Position numbers and translations under genes: made by a program. Under the pieces are notes generated by a model. The model saw only the letters and a program-made list of their open reading frames with translations, did not search any database and was not told the DNA's origin. DNA of 64,000 bases, taken from the NCBI GenBank assembly GCA_910576385.1, contig CAJTIR010000013.1, positions 1-64,000 of the forward strand, read 5' to 3'. The stretch is from Lachnospiraceae bacterium. Its GTDB lineage: Bacteria; Bacillota; Clostridia; Lachnospirales; Lachnospiraceae. Of the stretch, positions 15,825-24,952 are shown in pieces (within the stretch, counting starts at the first letter, position 1; each line of letters starts with the position of its first letter).

Positions 15825-17675
15825 TTACTTCTCCCAAATTCCTGCTACCAAAACTGTCATATCGTCTGGCACTTTGCCCGCAGTAAACAATAAAATGCGC
15901 TCTAAAATCTGCTTTGCCATCTGCCCTGGATTATTCGTCTCAATGGTCTCCAAAATTTCCCTCATCGTCTCTTCCGGCATCGGCATTCTCAGATAATCAA
16001 GTACTCCATCTGTCAAAAGCACCACAAAATCTCCATCTTTGAGCTGATAGCTGCTCCGTTCAATCTCAATCTGATGAAAAATCCCCGCTGGCAGACTGGC
16101 AGAGGATATGCACTCCACTTCCTCTCCATGCTTGATAAAGGTTGCCGCCGCGCCAATTTTGTAAAAATCACACATACCTGTATATAGATCCATAGACGCC
16201 AGATCGACGGTAGAGAACATCCCATCCTCTCCCTGAATGACCATTGCAGAATTCATCATCCGAATCGCCGTTTCTTTCTGGAAACCAGATTCTAAAAACT
16301 TCTCTATTAACTCTATCACCATTTCGCTTTCCTTACAAGCATTGATTCCAGAACCCATACCGTCTGACAGTGCCATCACACATTCCCCGCCTTCTAATTC
16401 AAGGAAAGAAAAACTGTCGCCAGACACCTGAGAGTGATCTTTGGTTAGCCTTGCCACGCCCTGCAGGGTATGAAACAACGTATCTTCCTCAAAGGTGAGA
16501 TATGCCTCGTCTCTGCCAAGCAAAGTCCTTGTATATTTGCCTGGAACCATATCTCGCTTTAACCCCTGGCTCACTGCCTTTGCCAACTCCTTGACCGGCA
16601 CGCAATTGCCCCATTTTGCCGCCGCCTTAAGCTGCAAAGAGAGCTTGCCATTTTGCCTTTGATAGAGATGAATTTCCCTGGAGACAACGCCCCGTTCCTT
16701 GAGACGATATTTTACTGCTGCCAACAATCGGCCTTCTAACTGACTGATATCTTTATACTCCCTGGCACAATCCTCCATAATATACGCCATAGCATCGAGC
16801 TGCTCTGCTATAATCCCCCGATTTTCCAGCAGACGGTTATACCAGGCAAGATTGAGCCTTGCTTTCTCAAATACCCCGATCGCCTCTTCCACAATACTAT
16901 CGGAATACGGACAATAATCTGACAGTTCCCTATGTACCTCCTCCTCAGCAGTGCCTCTCTTTTCTATGGAGTGGAACAACCGGAAAAACAACTCATACAT
17001 TGGACTGGCTTCCTCCTGCCAGCAGATCGCACACTGATCACAGGAAATACAAATTTTTCCAGTAATCTCCTGCTGCATCTTTCCCATCTCTTCTGGCTCA
17101 AAATTATTCTTAAAACTCTCCATCTGAGAAAAAATTTGTGAAAGCCCATTAAAAGATTTTGCATAGGTCTGTAATTTTTCTCCATGTTCTGGCGCTGTCG
17201 TGCTGCTGTTCTTCTTGCGGTGCGGCATTGACAGACGCTCCTCCAAAAACTGATGCATCATCGGAGAAAATACAAGTACCATTGCGCACACAAGTACAGA
17301 TTCTAACAATCCCATCCATATTCTGGTGCGATTTCGTACTAATAGTAATTCCCCGGCCATTGTCAGCAAAAGAACACTCACCCCTGCCGCAACCGCACCT
17401 ATATAAATGCGGCATCCCTTATATGCCCATTCTACCAACTTAACTACCGCCCCTGTGACCAACAAAACCATCGTATATTTTGCCATCGCCTGTACTGGCA
17501 CAAACAAGGCCATGCCAAAAATACTAAATACCAAAAGCAAGGTGCGATTCACTTCTTCCATAAATGCCGCCGCAAAAAATCCAGGAATCAATGGATAACA
17601 TCCCACAAACTGTCCTTTCGCCGCAACTACTGCCAGACCATACAATGCTATTTCTTTCCATTTTGTTTTATTCAT
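15825..17675 (-). CDS. spoIIE: Stage II sporulation protein E, short form
   Basis: A 616-residue membrane phosphatase. The PP2C catalytic part fills the C-terminal third: FSFLELEGGECVMALSDGMGSG, then DFYKIGAAATFI and FVVLLTDGVLDYL, with the metal-binding Asp residues in place. It dephosphorylates SpoIIAA and so frees sigma F in the forespore; in Bacillus it also associates with FtsZ at the polar septum. Oddity: the N-terminal membrane part has only about five spans within the first ~150 residues, and the whole protein is some 200 residues shorter than the Bacillus one. A cysteine cluster (CISCDQCAICW) lies in the central regulatory region. It is preceded by a terminator at 17784-17826, so it starts its own transcript running into tilS. 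Confidence 0.93.
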   Translation of the reverse strand: MNKTKWKEIALYGLAVVAAKGQFVGCYPLIPGFFAAAFMEEVNRTLLLVFSIFGMALFVPVQAMAKYTMVLLVTGAVVKLVEWAYKGCRIYIGAVAAGVSVLLLTMAGELLLVRNRTRIWMGLLESVLVCAMVLVFSPMMHQFLEERLSMPHRKKNSSTTAPEHGEKLQTYAKSFNGLSQIFSQMESFKNNFEPEEMGKMQQEITGKICISCDQCAICWQEEASPMYELFFRLFHSIEKRGTAEEEVHRELSDYCPYSDSIVEEAIGVFEKARLNLAWYNRLLENRGIIAEQLDAMAYIMEDCAREYKDISQLEGRLLAAVKYRLKERGVVSREIHLYQRQNGKLSLQLKAAAKWGNCVPVKELAKAVSQGLKRDMVPGKYTRTLLGRDEAYLTFEEDTLFHTLQGVARLTKDHSQVSGDSFSFLELEGGECVMALSDGMGSGINACKESEMVIELIEKFLESGFQKETAIRMMNSAMVIQGEDGMFSTVDLASMDLYTGMCDFYKIGAAATFIKHGEEVECISSASLPAGIFHQIEIERSSYQLKDGDFVVLLTDGVLDYLRMPMPEETMREILETIETNNPGQMAKQILERILLFTAGKVPDDMTVLVAGIWEK

Positions 17676-17783
17676 AATTCTATCCTCCTTTTTCTGCCGC
17701 TCTTGTGCGTGCAGGAGTTATTATAAAAAGAGGACTCTGAAATGTTTGTCAAAACCAGGACCAGTTTTCAAAAACTTTTAGAC

Positions 17784-17826
17784 AAAAAGTCCCTTAGAAT
17801 CACTGCTTTTGGCGATTCTAAGGGGC
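17784..17826 (-). terminator. Terminator after divIC
   Basis: Minus strand: CCCCTTAGAATC pairs with GATTCTAAGGG, followed by ACTTTTTG. It separates the hup/yabO-P-Q-divIC transcript from spoIIE. Confidence 0.8.
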
Positions 17827-17852
17827 TTATGTTTTTGAAGAAATTCATCCTC

Positions 17853-18200
17853 TTATTCAGAAGTATCCTTCTCCTTGAAAATGATCTCATTGGAATAAAC
17901 CAGGCCAAGCTTGGTCTTTGCCACTTGTTCTATGTATTCTTTGGTAGTCACATATTGCTCGTACTCCTTTAGTTCCTTCTGACGCTGCTCTTCAGATTCT
18001 AGCTGTGCCTGCAGCTTCTGTTCTTTTTCCTGATAGGATTGATTTTTATAGTATAAGGACACAATCCGAACAGACATCACTCCCACCAGCATCAGTACAA
18101 CTAAACAAATACATACAATATTAGCCTTATTCTGTTTGCTTCTTCTGCGCATACGGGTTCTCTCTGCACTTAACCTGCGCGCTTCTTCACGTTTTGCCAT
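17853..18200 (-). CDS. divIC: Septum formation protein DivIC/FtsB family
   Basis: 115 residues from ATG 18200, which has GGAGG 8 bases upstream; the longer frame to 18242 would overlap yabQ and lacks a site. Topology is a short basic cytosolic head (AKREEARRLSAERTRMRRR), one membrane span (~25-45, IVCICLVVLMLVGVMSVRIV) and an outside coiled coil (YQEKEQKLQAQLESEEQRQKE), ending with TKLGLVYSNEIIFKEKD. That is the standard DivIC/FtsB plan: it joins FtsL and DivIB at the division site. Its place between yabQ and spoIIE is the conserved Firmicutes order. Confidence 0.92.
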   Translation of the reverse strand: MAKREEARRLSAERTRMRRRSKQNKANIVCICLVVLMLVGVMSVRIVSLYYKNQSYQEKEQKLQAQLESEEQRQKELKEYEQYVTTKEYIEQVAKTKLGLVYSNEIIFKEKDTSE

Positions 18201-18229
18201 TTGAAATGCCTCCAGACTATCTTTACAAA

Positions 18230-18703
18230 CTAAAGTTTGCATATCCCCATTCTAACTGCTTTCCAAATTTTTTTCAATTGTTTTTTGAAAAACCGTAAGA
18301 CCTTTTTTCCTTTTTTTCTGATGTGCCCCACAGGTTTTTTTAGGAGGCGGGCTGTCCATACCAGAGGTCTTGTCAGGACAAACAATATTTTTTCCAGCAG
18401 AAACACGCTTCCCTTTACCACGATACCGCTGAACAACAGATTATAAAAAAACATTCCCACCAGAACTCCGCCGATCACAAATCCTCGGATATAACCGCTG
18501 TTTTCTTGATACAGCATTGCAAATAGTGCAATCGCGCTGCCAATCCAAAAAATCAGATCCTCTGCTCCAATCAGCCATAGCTTATGAGATACCACTCTTC
18601 GCAAAATACGCAGCAAATCATAGACAAACAACAATAACATCCCTGTCAAAAAAGCTGCCAGCAGTACATCCGCTTCTTTTATAATTCCCGCACTAATTTC
18701 CAT
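18230..18703 (-). CDS. yabQ: Spore cortex biosynthesis membrane protein YabQ
   Basis: 157 residues with about four membrane spans: residues 10-30 (VLLAAFLTGMLLLFVYDLLRI), 45-60, 68-85 and 90-110. The end is strongly basic and cytosolic (HIRKKGKKVLRFFKKQLKK). YabQ is needed for spore cortex formation and sits in the forespore outer membrane in Bacillus. Its ATG overlaps the TAA of yabP as TAATG, so the two are translationally coupled. Confidence 0.9.
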   Translation of the reverse strand: MEISAGIIKEADVLLAAFLTGMLLLFVYDLLRILRRVVSHKLWLIGAEDLIFWIGSAIALFAMLYQENSGYIRGFVIGGVLVGMFFYNLLFSGIVVKGSVFLLEKILFVLTRPLVWTARLLKKPVGHIRKKGKKVLRFFKKQLKKIWKAVRMGICKL

Positions 18704-18990
18704 TATTTAAACAATCTTCCCAACAAAGATTCATTTTGTTTCGAGGCGGTCTTTACATCAGAATAAGTAAGACTATCTATTTTTCCTTCAATGTCGATTT
18801 CTCCCTTTTCCAAGGTCAGCCGATTTACATGAAGATCATTCCCCTTAATCATCAGCATCCCCAATTCTGTTTCCAGCAAAATTTCTCCTACATCAAAAGA
18901 AAGTACATCTACCACGCCATTGAGCACTCCGGTTTTCCTGTTGGAAATCATGATCTTGTGGGAATTGCTCCCCCCTGTTCTCTCTTCCAT
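18703..18990 (-). CDS. yabP: Sporulation protein YabP
   Basis: 95 residues from ATG 18990, with AAGGAGG 8 bases upstream; the frame extends to 19008 without a site. The beta-rich domain NSHKIMISNRKTGVLNGVVD, VLSFDVGEILLETELGMLMI and GNDLHVNRLTLEKGEIDI is the YabP/YqfC fold. In Bacillus yabP is made in the mother cell under sigma E and works with YabQ in cortex assembly. Soluble, with no signal peptide. Confidence 0.93.
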   Translation of the reverse strand: MEERTGGSNSHKIMISNRKTGVLNGVVDVLSFDVGEILLETELGMLMIKGNDLHVNRLTLEKGEIDIEGKIDSLTYSDVKTASKQNESLLGRLFK

Positions 18991-19079
18991 CCAAAAACCT
19001 CCTTCCATATTTCCTGGACCTGTGGTATGTCCTTTTTAAATATATGAGGGAGGTGAGGTTTTATGCCTCTAAATTGTCC

Positions 19080-19319
19080 TTAAAGATATCGAAATAGTTC
19101 TTTGGCCTCTTCTTTTTTGCTGGTGTCTTGGATCGAGAGTACCTCCACCTTTACATTTTTCGTTCCAAAACCAATCTCAATCGTATCTCCCACCTTAACA
19201 TCCTGGGAAGCTTTGGCAACCTTACCATTGATTGATACTCTGCCTGCATCACAGGCTTCATTTGCCACAGTTCTGCGTTTAATTAGTCGAGACACCTTTA
19301 AATATTTATCAAGTCTCAT
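19080..19319 (-). CDS. rqcP: S4-domain RNA-binding protein RqcP (YabO/HslR family)
   Basis: 79 residues, almost entirely one S4 domain: MRLDKYLKVSRLIKRRTVAN, EACDAGRVSINGKVAKAS, DVKVGDTIEIGFG. Known: Bacillus YabO (RqcP) works with RqcH in ribosome-associated quality control, helping alanine tailing of stalled nascent chains on 50S subunits. It lies between hup and yabP in the conserved order, about 90 bases upstream of yabP, and could be co-transcribed with the sporulation genes. Confidence 0.92.
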   Translation of the reverse strand: MRLDKYLKVSRLIKRRTVANEACDAGRVSINGKVAKASQDVKVGDTIEIGFGTKNVKVEVLSIQDTSKKEEAKELFRYL

Positions 19320-19372
19320 ATTGCTTTCCTTTCGAAATAAAATATATTTATTGCAGCAACCTCATGATAGAA

Positions 19373-19398
19373 AAAGGGCTTTCTCGCGAAAGCCCTTT
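19373..19398 (-). terminator. Terminator of hup
   Basis: Minus strand: AAAGGGCTTTC pairs perfectly with GAAAGCCCTTT around GCGA, then TTCT. It lies 19 bases after the hup stop; some read-through into rqcP is likely because the T-tract is short. Confidence 0.8.
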
Positions 19399-19416
19399 GT
19401 AATGCCACAAATCAAA

Positions 19417-19692
19417 TTATGCATTGATCATATCCTTCAAAGCTTTTCCCGCCTTAAACTTTGGAGCCTTGGAAGCAGGAATTTTCATTTCTTCACCGCT
19501 TTGAGGATTCCTTCCTGTTCTTGCTGCCCTCTCAGAAACCTCAAAGGTTCCGAATCCTACTAACTGAATCTTCTCTCCCTTTTTCAATTCCTCAGCTACA
19601 ACATCTGTAAAAGCCTTTAATGCCTTCTCTGCGTCTTTCTTTGGTAAATCGGTTTTTTCAGCAATTGCTGCAACTAATTCTGTTTTGTTCAT
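19417..19692 (-). CDS. hup: DNA-binding protein HU
   Basis: 91 residues, a full-length HU: NKTELVAAIAEKTDLPKKDA, the GFGTFEVSERAARTGRNPQS beta arm that wraps DNA, and the ending PKFKAGKALKDMIN. A dimeric, sequence-independent nucleoid protein. A near-consensus promoter (19819-19847) and a 125-base leader with a small hairpin (AATGCC/GGCATT, 19737-19752) precede it, and its own terminator follows, which fits high expression. ATG 19692 is preceded by GAGGAGG. Confidence 0.97.
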   Translation of the reverse strand: MNKTELVAAIAEKTDLPKKDAEKALKAFTDVVAEELKKGEKIQLVGFGTFEVSERAARTGRNPQSGEEMKIPASKAPKFKAGKALKDMINA

Positions 19693-19818
19693 GACAAAAT
19701 TCCTCCTCTGGGTTCTTTTCTCTAAAATTATTCAGGAATGCCATTCGGCATTATCGCAGTTCATTTTCTATCAAAGTAACCGTCCAGCAATTACTTTTCA
19801 AAATTACCTACACACATA

Positions 19819-19847
19819 TTTATACTTGTTTTTATAATGTTTGTCAA
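19819..19847 (-). promoter_or_regulatory. Strong promoter of hup
   Basis: Minus strand: TTGACA (19847-19842), 17-base spacer, TATAAA (19824-19819). This is the best sigma-A match in the left half of the window, about 125 bases before the hup start. Confidence 0.8.
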
Positions 19848-19903
19848 GAATATTTCCATATTTCCTGGGATTTTTAGCCAGAGCTGTGTCATACCGCAAA
19901 ATC

Positions 19904-20881
19904 TTATTTATATTGAGTTACATTTTGTGCTGTGACAGGCTCAAATGGCACATAGACATACAGTCCATTGTCGGTAGCATACTCCACCTTTGACATATCC
20001 TCCCCGCTGGCCAGCGCTCTTGCAGCCTCCACACAGGCACGTCCCTGGCCAGGGGCGGACTGGCATACAGTAAAACTCAATTCTCCATTCTCAATGGCCT
20101 CACAGCCATCCTTTGTGGCGTCTACCCCAAGAATGACCAGTGATGCCAAATCAATTTTATTTTCCTTACAAGATTCAATTGTTCCAAGCGCCATCTCATC
20201 ATTATTGCAGATCACACAATCCACTTCCCTGCCTGTTTTCAACATAATATCAAACATATTCTTGGCCTTTTCTCTGCTCCAGTCTGCATAATCTGAAAAA
20301 ATATAATTGATCTTTTTTCCACTATCCTTCAAGGCATTCTTTACTGCCGTCGTCCTTCCGTTTGTCGCAGAATGTTCTTGTTCGCCTTGCAAAATCATTA
20401 CATTAAGTTCTTGTTTACTGCCCAGCTTATCTAATACATACTCTGCCTGAAATTTTCCAGCATCCTGTTCATTGGAACCCACATAAACATACTTTCCTTT
20501 CTTTAAAAGCCTCTCTTCTGGACAGCTATTGAAAAATACCATTGGAATATCTCCCGCTGCGATTTCAAGCTGAAGCGCAGTTGCCGCATCTGCCGGATTG
20601 CATATAATCACATCATATCCCTTTGAAACTCCTTCTTTTATGGTCTTAACCTGTGCATCAGAAGTCCCGTCTCCAATCACAAGATCAAACTGCATTCCCT
20701 GTTCTTGCGCTATTTTTCCTGCCTCCTGCGCAACCATCTCGCGGTAAGTATCTTCGTTGGACAAAATCATCAATACCTTGATAGAACCCGCATTTCCCCC
20801 CTGCATACCGCCCACACTACATCCTGTAAGCATACAAAACAGCATTGCTGCGATCAAAATAAATACCGATGTTTTCTTCAT
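19904..20881 (-). CDS. Sugar-type periplasmic-binding lipoprotein, no permease
   Basis: 325 residues. Lipoprotein signal with lipobox MLTGC (Cys near residue 21), then a two-lobed RbsB-like binding domain: KVLMILSNEDTYREMV, YDVIICNPADAATALQLEIA, IPMVFFNSCPEE, YVYVGSNEQDAGKFQAEYVL and the DCVICNNDEMALGTIE hinge. Ligand unknown; a ribose, galactose or AI-2-like small sugar fits the family. No ABC permease or ATPase gene is adjacent. Instead it lies 17 bases after a chemoreceptor gene. Inferred: this anchored binding protein presents ligand to the chemoreceptor instead of, or as well as, feeding a transporter. Confidence 0.88.
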   Translation of the reverse strand: MKKTSVFILIAAMLFCMLTGCSVGGMQGGNAGSIKVLMILSNEDTYREMVAQEAGKIAQEQGMQFDLVIGDGTSDAQVKTIKEGVSKGYDVIICNPADAATALQLEIAAGDIPMVFFNSCPEERLLKKGKYVYVGSNEQDAGKFQAEYVLDKLGSKQELNVMILQGEQEHSATNGRTTAVKNALKDSGKKINYIFSDYADWSREKAKNMFDIMLKTGREVDCVICNNDEMALGTIESCKENKIDLASLVILGVDATKDGCEAIENGELSFTVCQSAPGQGRACVEAARALASGEDMSKVEYATDNGLYVYVPFEPVTAQNVTQYK

Positions 20882-20898
20882 GTAATTTTCACTCCTTC

Positions 20899-22884
20899 CT
20901 AGAATCGGAACGCTTTGACCTGACGCCCCAATTCTTCTGATGTTGCGGCCAAGGCTTCGGCATCATTTGCCACTTCCTCGCTGTTATGCATAATATGGTT
21001 GGATTGAGTCACCATATCTTCTGATGTCTGCAAAATCATATCTGTACTTGCTGCCTGCTCCTCAGAAATCGCCGCCGCATTGGTAGCCACAGCATCCACT
21101 TTCTCAACTTTCTCTATCATATCCTGAATCAGTGAACTGGTCTCTTCAATGTTTTCAAAAATTTGATTAAAGGTAACGACCGCCTGCCCAATCAACTGTC
21201 CGCTCTCTTTGATGTTTTCTGAACTGTCTCTAGACTGTTCTACCGCATCCTCCACCAAAGCCTGAACCTCATGAATTAATCGCTCAATATTCGAGACAGA
21301 TTCGGTACTGTTACTTGCCAGTTTCCCAATCTCTCCTGCCACCACTGCAAATCCTCTGCCTACTTCACCAGCTCTCGCTGCTTCAATAGACGCGTTCAAG
21401 GATAAGAGATTCGTCTCATCTGCAATATTGCCAATCAACGATACAATTGCTGTAATCTCCTCAGACGCAGTTCCCACCTTGTTTACTGCCTCCTCCAGAC
21501 GCGTAATCGACAAACTGATGGTTTCCATAGCGGTTCCCACCTTCTGCATATCCTCTTTTCCCTTCTGAGACACCTGAACCGTTTCCTGCATCTTTTCTTC
21601 TACCCGCACACTGTCTTCTTTCGTATCAGAAACCACCATTGCCAAGGTAGTGGCGCTTTCTGCAATTTCATTGACGGAAATAGAAAGCTGATCTACCGTA
21701 GAATTCATTTCTTTCATAGATTCCGACTGTACAATCGAGGCATCATACATCTCTCTGGAAATCTTACTGCTGCCATCGGCCTGGTTGCCAAGTTTATCTG
21801 AAATTTGATAGATATCTTGAATCATATTTCGCATAGATTCGACGAATTTTTGAACACTGCGCCCCATCGCCGCAATTTCATCTCTGCCCTTTGCCTTTAC
21901 CTCAACCGTAAAATCACCCTCGGCCATTTTGGTAATGTCTTCCGTCAGCACCTTTATTGGACGAACAATCATATGTACCATACGCTCAATCAAAAGTATA
22001 ATACAGAGAATGGCAACACAGCCAATCACAATCATAATCATACGCAGTGAATTTAAATTTGCATAAATGGTAGCCGTGGGCACATCCGACACCAGTAACC
22101 ATTCTGTGCCGCCGATCTCCTGAAATGCTGTCAGATAACCGCTGATCTCTTTCATGCTATAATCATTTTCTTCCACAGACTTTGCAATTCCAGCAAATAA
22201 GGGATTACTGTCCTCAGTACTCAACTTTGTGGACAGCCGTTCACTGTCCCTTCCTGCCAAAATAGTGCCATCCACAGTATCAATCAAAAATGCCTCTGCA
22301 TCTTCCATTTCTACCATAGAATTTACAATCAAACTGACATGATCTAAGGACACGTCTGCAGAGATTACACGAACTTTATCTTCTCCATCATCAATAATTC
22401 CTGAGGCACTGATGATATTTTCCCCCTCTTCATTGGTATAAGCAGAACCAAATGCCATATTCACTCTGGATAATCCTTGCGTATACCATATAGAATCCAG
22501 AAGCCCCTTATCACTTTTTTTCGAGTCTTCTGGCTTTATTAAGGTACCATCCTCAGACGCCACATAGATTCCTTCTGGATAGTCTGAATTATAATTGTAA
22601 TATTGATTTAAAAGCTTCTGCAGCTCTTTATCATTTGGCTTTGTCCCTTCAATATTTTTCTTAACCATTTCAAAAGATACCAAATCCTTATTAAGCCATC
22701 CTTCCATCTCCGCCACCTGATTGCCAATAGATGCATCCAGTAAATTCATAGCCGAATCTTTCATCATTCCTTTAGAAACCAAATATGATACCAGAATCAA
22801 TAAAAATAATACGACTGCAGATACTGGTATAATTGTCCCTAACAATTTGGCCTTAATGGATAGTTTCCTCTTCTTGCCTGCCAT
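20899..22884 (-). CDS. Methyl-accepting chemotaxis protein with Cache sensor
   Basis: 661 residues from ATG 22884, preceded by AGGAGGAGGG; the frame extends to 22935 without a site. Order: membrane span (~15-37), outside dCache-type sensor (~38-285, with [17 protein letters not shown] and [19 protein letters not shown]), second span (~285-308), HAMP ([20 protein letters not shown]) and a long coiled-coil signalling domain. The hairpin tip reads [20 protein letters not shown], where CheA and CheW bind. The [18 protein letters not shown] flank is intact. No che or flagellar genes are in the window. The next gene, 17 bases on, is the orphan binding lipoprotein, so the two probably form one sensing unit. 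Confidence 0.95.
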   Translation of the reverse strand: MAGKKRKLSIKAKLLGTIIPVSAVVLFLLILVSYLVSKGMMKDSAMNLLDASIGNQVAEMEGWLNKDLVSFEMVKKNIEGTKPNDKELQKLLNQYYNYNSDYPEGIYVASEDGTLIKPEDSKKSDKGLLDSIWYTQGLSRVNMAFGSAYTNEEGENIISASGIIDDGEDKVRVISADVSLDHVSLIVNSMVEMEDAEAFLIDTVDGTILAGRDSERLSTKLSTEDSNPLFAGIAKSVEENDYSMKEISGYLTAFQEIGGTEWLLVSDVPTATIYANLNSLRMIMIVIGCVAILCIILLIERMVHMIVRPIKVLTEDITKMAEGDFTVEVKAKGRDEIAAMGRSVQKFVESMRNMIQDIYQISDKLGNQADGSSKISREMYDASIVQSESMKEMNSTVDQLSISVNEIAESATTLAMVVSDTKEDSVRVEEKMQETVQVSQKGKEDMQKVGTAMETISLSITRLEEAVNKVGTASEEITAIVSLIGNIADETNLLSLNASIEAARAGEVGRGFAVVAGEIGKLASNSTESVSNIERLIHEVQALVEDAVEQSRDSSENIKESGQLIGQAVVTFNQIFENIEETSSLIQDMIEKVEKVDAVATNAAAISEEQAASTDMILQTSEDMVTQSNHIMHNSEEVANDAEALAATSEELGRQVKAFRF

Positions 22885-22923
22885 AATATTCCCTCCTCCT
22901 GCTTTGTCAAATCTATGTCCTCT

Positions 22924-22929
22924 ATTATA
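22924..22929 (-). promoter_or_regulatory. Extended -10 promoter of the chemoreceptor operon
   Basis: Minus strand TGCTATAAT, a TG-N-TATAAT extended -10, 40 bases before the chosen start at 22884. No clear -35 box. It falls inside the longer alternative reading frame, which supports the shorter start. Confidence 0.5.
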
Positions 22930-22982
22930 GCACATATTTATAAGTTATAGCATAAAATTGATAAAAAACTGTCATTTTGCAC

Positions 22983-23022
22983 AAAAAAAAGAAACATACC
23001 ACTCAAACAAGCGATATGTTTC
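22983..23022 (-). terminator. Terminator of the phosphoglucomutase gene
   Basis: Minus strand: AGAAACATA pairs with TATGTTTCT around a 17-base loop and runs into TTTTTTTTG. It lies about 35 bases after the stop at 23057. Confidence 0.75.
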
Positions 23023-23056
23023 TCTTGATTAATGTTGATAAAATTTTCTATTGCTA

Positions 23057-24790
23057 CTACAACATTTTATTGATCATAGCAAGCACTTCTTTGCCAAGCT
23101 TTTCAGACTTCTGATCTGCATCTTCAATAGAAGTTCCCTTTACACCATAATAGAACTTCACTTTTGGCTCTGTTCCAGAAGGTCTTACACATACCCATGC
23201 ATCATCCGTAAGGTCATAATAGAGCACATTGGAACTGGGCAATCCAGTAGGTGTCACTGCACCTGTCTGCATATTCTTAATGGTATCTGTCTTATAATCT
23301 CTTGCAGAAACTACCTGATAATCACCAATTTCAGCCGGTGCATTCTCTCTCAAGGTATTCATGATCTCCTGGATTTTCTCCAATCCTTCAATTCCCTTAA
23401 GGGTGATGGATTTTACATCATCCTTATAATAGCCATACTGCTCGTACATAGCAATCATAGCATCCCATAAGGTCATATTCTTGGTTTTATAGTAAGCGGC
23501 TGCCTCACACAATGTCATAGAGGCCACTACTGCATCTTTGTCTCTGGCATAAGTTCCGGTCAGACAGCCATAGCTCTCCTCCATACCAAAGAGATAGGTT
23601 CCCTTGCCAGTATTCTCAAACTCCAGGATCTTCTGCCCAATAAACTTAAATCCAGTCAATACCTCTACCAAAGCAATTCCATAATATTTAGCGATTGCAT
23701 CTGCCATATTTGTAGAGACAATAGACTTAATAAATGCGCCGTCTGCTGGAAGTCCTTCCTTCTCTTTTCTCTGGCTGATCACATAATCACCAATCAGACA
23801 ACCAGACATATTTCCTGTCAGGCTATGATATTCTCCCGTCTTTGAATCCTTTACATATACGCCAAGACGATCTGCATCGGGATCTGTAGCCAAAATCAGA
23901 TCGGCATCTACTTCTTTTCCAAGCTTTAAGCCCAAGGCAAAGGCTTCTTCTGCTTCTGGATTCGGATAACTTACGGTTGGGAACTCGCCATCTGGCAATT
24001 CCTGCTCTGGCACTACATAGACATTGGCAAAGCCAAGCTCTTTGAGTACACGGCGCACTGGAATATTGCCTGTCCCATGCAGAGGCGTATATACAATTTT
24101 CAGATCTTTCGCCACTGCATCAATACAATCCTGACGAAGTACCAGGCTCTTTAACTCTTCTATATAAGGATCGTCGATGTCCTTGCCAATAGTTTGATAA
24201 AGTCCGGCTGCTTCCGCCTCCTTTTTGTCCATCGTCTTAACCGTCGCATAATCTGTAACTTTCTTTACTTCATCCATGATTCCTTTATCATGTGGTGGAG
24301 TAATCTGTGCGCCGTCCTCCCAATATACTTTATATCCATTGTATTCTGGCGGATTATGGCTTGCTGTGATATTGATTCCGGCAATGCATCCTAATCTGCG
24401 CACCGCATAAGACAATTCTGGGGTTGGTCTTAAGGATTCAAATACATAAGCCTTAATCCCGTTAGCTGCTAAACAGAGCGCCGCTTCATCTGCAAACTCT
24501 GGAGACATTCTTCTGGAATCAAACGCAATTGCCACGCCCTTAGCCTGTCCATTCACAGTGGCAATATAATTTGCAAGACCCTGCGTGGCCTTGCGCACCG
24601 TATAAATATTCATACGGTTAGTACCTGCCCCGATCACCCCTCGAAGTCCTGCTGTACCAAATTCGAGATCCATATAGAAGCGTTCCTCAATCTCTTTCTC
24701 ATCATCTGCAATGCCTTGAAGCTCTGCTTTAGTAGCTTCGTCGAAATAAGGGTTATTCAGCCAATCATTATAAAGTTTCTTGTAATCCAT
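23057..24790 (-). CDS. pgcA: Phosphoglucomutase / phosphomannomutase (PgcA type)
   Basis: 577 residues, the usual length for the Firmicutes alpha-D-phosphohexomutases. Active-site serine loop in GINITASHNPPEYNGYKVYW, metal loop DLILATDPDADRLGV, sugar loop GMEESYGCL and phosphate loop in WVCVRPSGTEPKVKFYYGV are all present. It interconverts glucose-6-phosphate and glucose-1-phosphate (and may act on mannose phosphates), feeding UDP-glucose and, through GlgC/GlgD at the right end of the window, glycogen. Single-gene unit with promoter at 24857-24885 and terminator at 22983-23022. Confidence 0.95.
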   Translation of the reverse strand: MDYKKLYNDWLNNPYFDEATKAELQGIADDEKEIEERFYMDLEFGTAGLRGVIGAGTNRMNIYTVRKATQGLANYIATVNGQAKGVAIAFDSRRMSPEFADEAALCLAANGIKAYVFESLRPTPELSYAVRRLGCIAGINITASHNPPEYNGYKVYWEDGAQITPPHDKGIMDEVKKVTDYATVKTMDKKEAEAAGLYQTIGKDIDDPYIEELKSLVLRQDCIDAVAKDLKIVYTPLHGTGNIPVRRVLKELGFANVYVVPEQELPDGEFPTVSYPNPEAEEAFALGLKLGKEVDADLILATDPDADRLGVYVKDSKTGEYHSLTGNMSGCLIGDYVISQRKEKEGLPADGAFIKSIVSTNMADAIAKYYGIALVEVLTGFKFIGQKILEFENTGKGTYLFGMEESYGCLTGTYARDKDAVVASMTLCEAAAYYKTKNMTLWDAMIAMYEQYGYYKDDVKSITLKGIEGLEKIQEIMNTLRENAPAEIGDYQVVSARDYKTDTIKNMQTGAVTPTGLPSSNVLYYDLTDDAWVCVRPSGTEPKVKFYYGVKGTSIEDADQKSEKLGKEVLAMINKML

Positions 24791-24856
24791 ACTATTCCTC
24801 CTCGCTTAGTTTTCAGTAATTTCCATCACTCATCATGGATAAATCCTTCCCTTTTA

Positions 24857-24885
24857 TCATACTTCATAGAGTGATTTTTCTCAAC
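24857..24885 (-). promoter_or_regulatory. Promoter of pgcA
   Basis: Minus strand: TTGAGA (24885-24880), 17-base spacer, TATGAT (24862-24857), 67 bases before the start codon. Confidence 0.7.
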
Positions 24886-24952
24886 TGTTTTTTCTGTAAA
24901 TTTCTGTCATCCCTGTGCCAACTGCCAGATATGGGTAAGATAATTACATACA

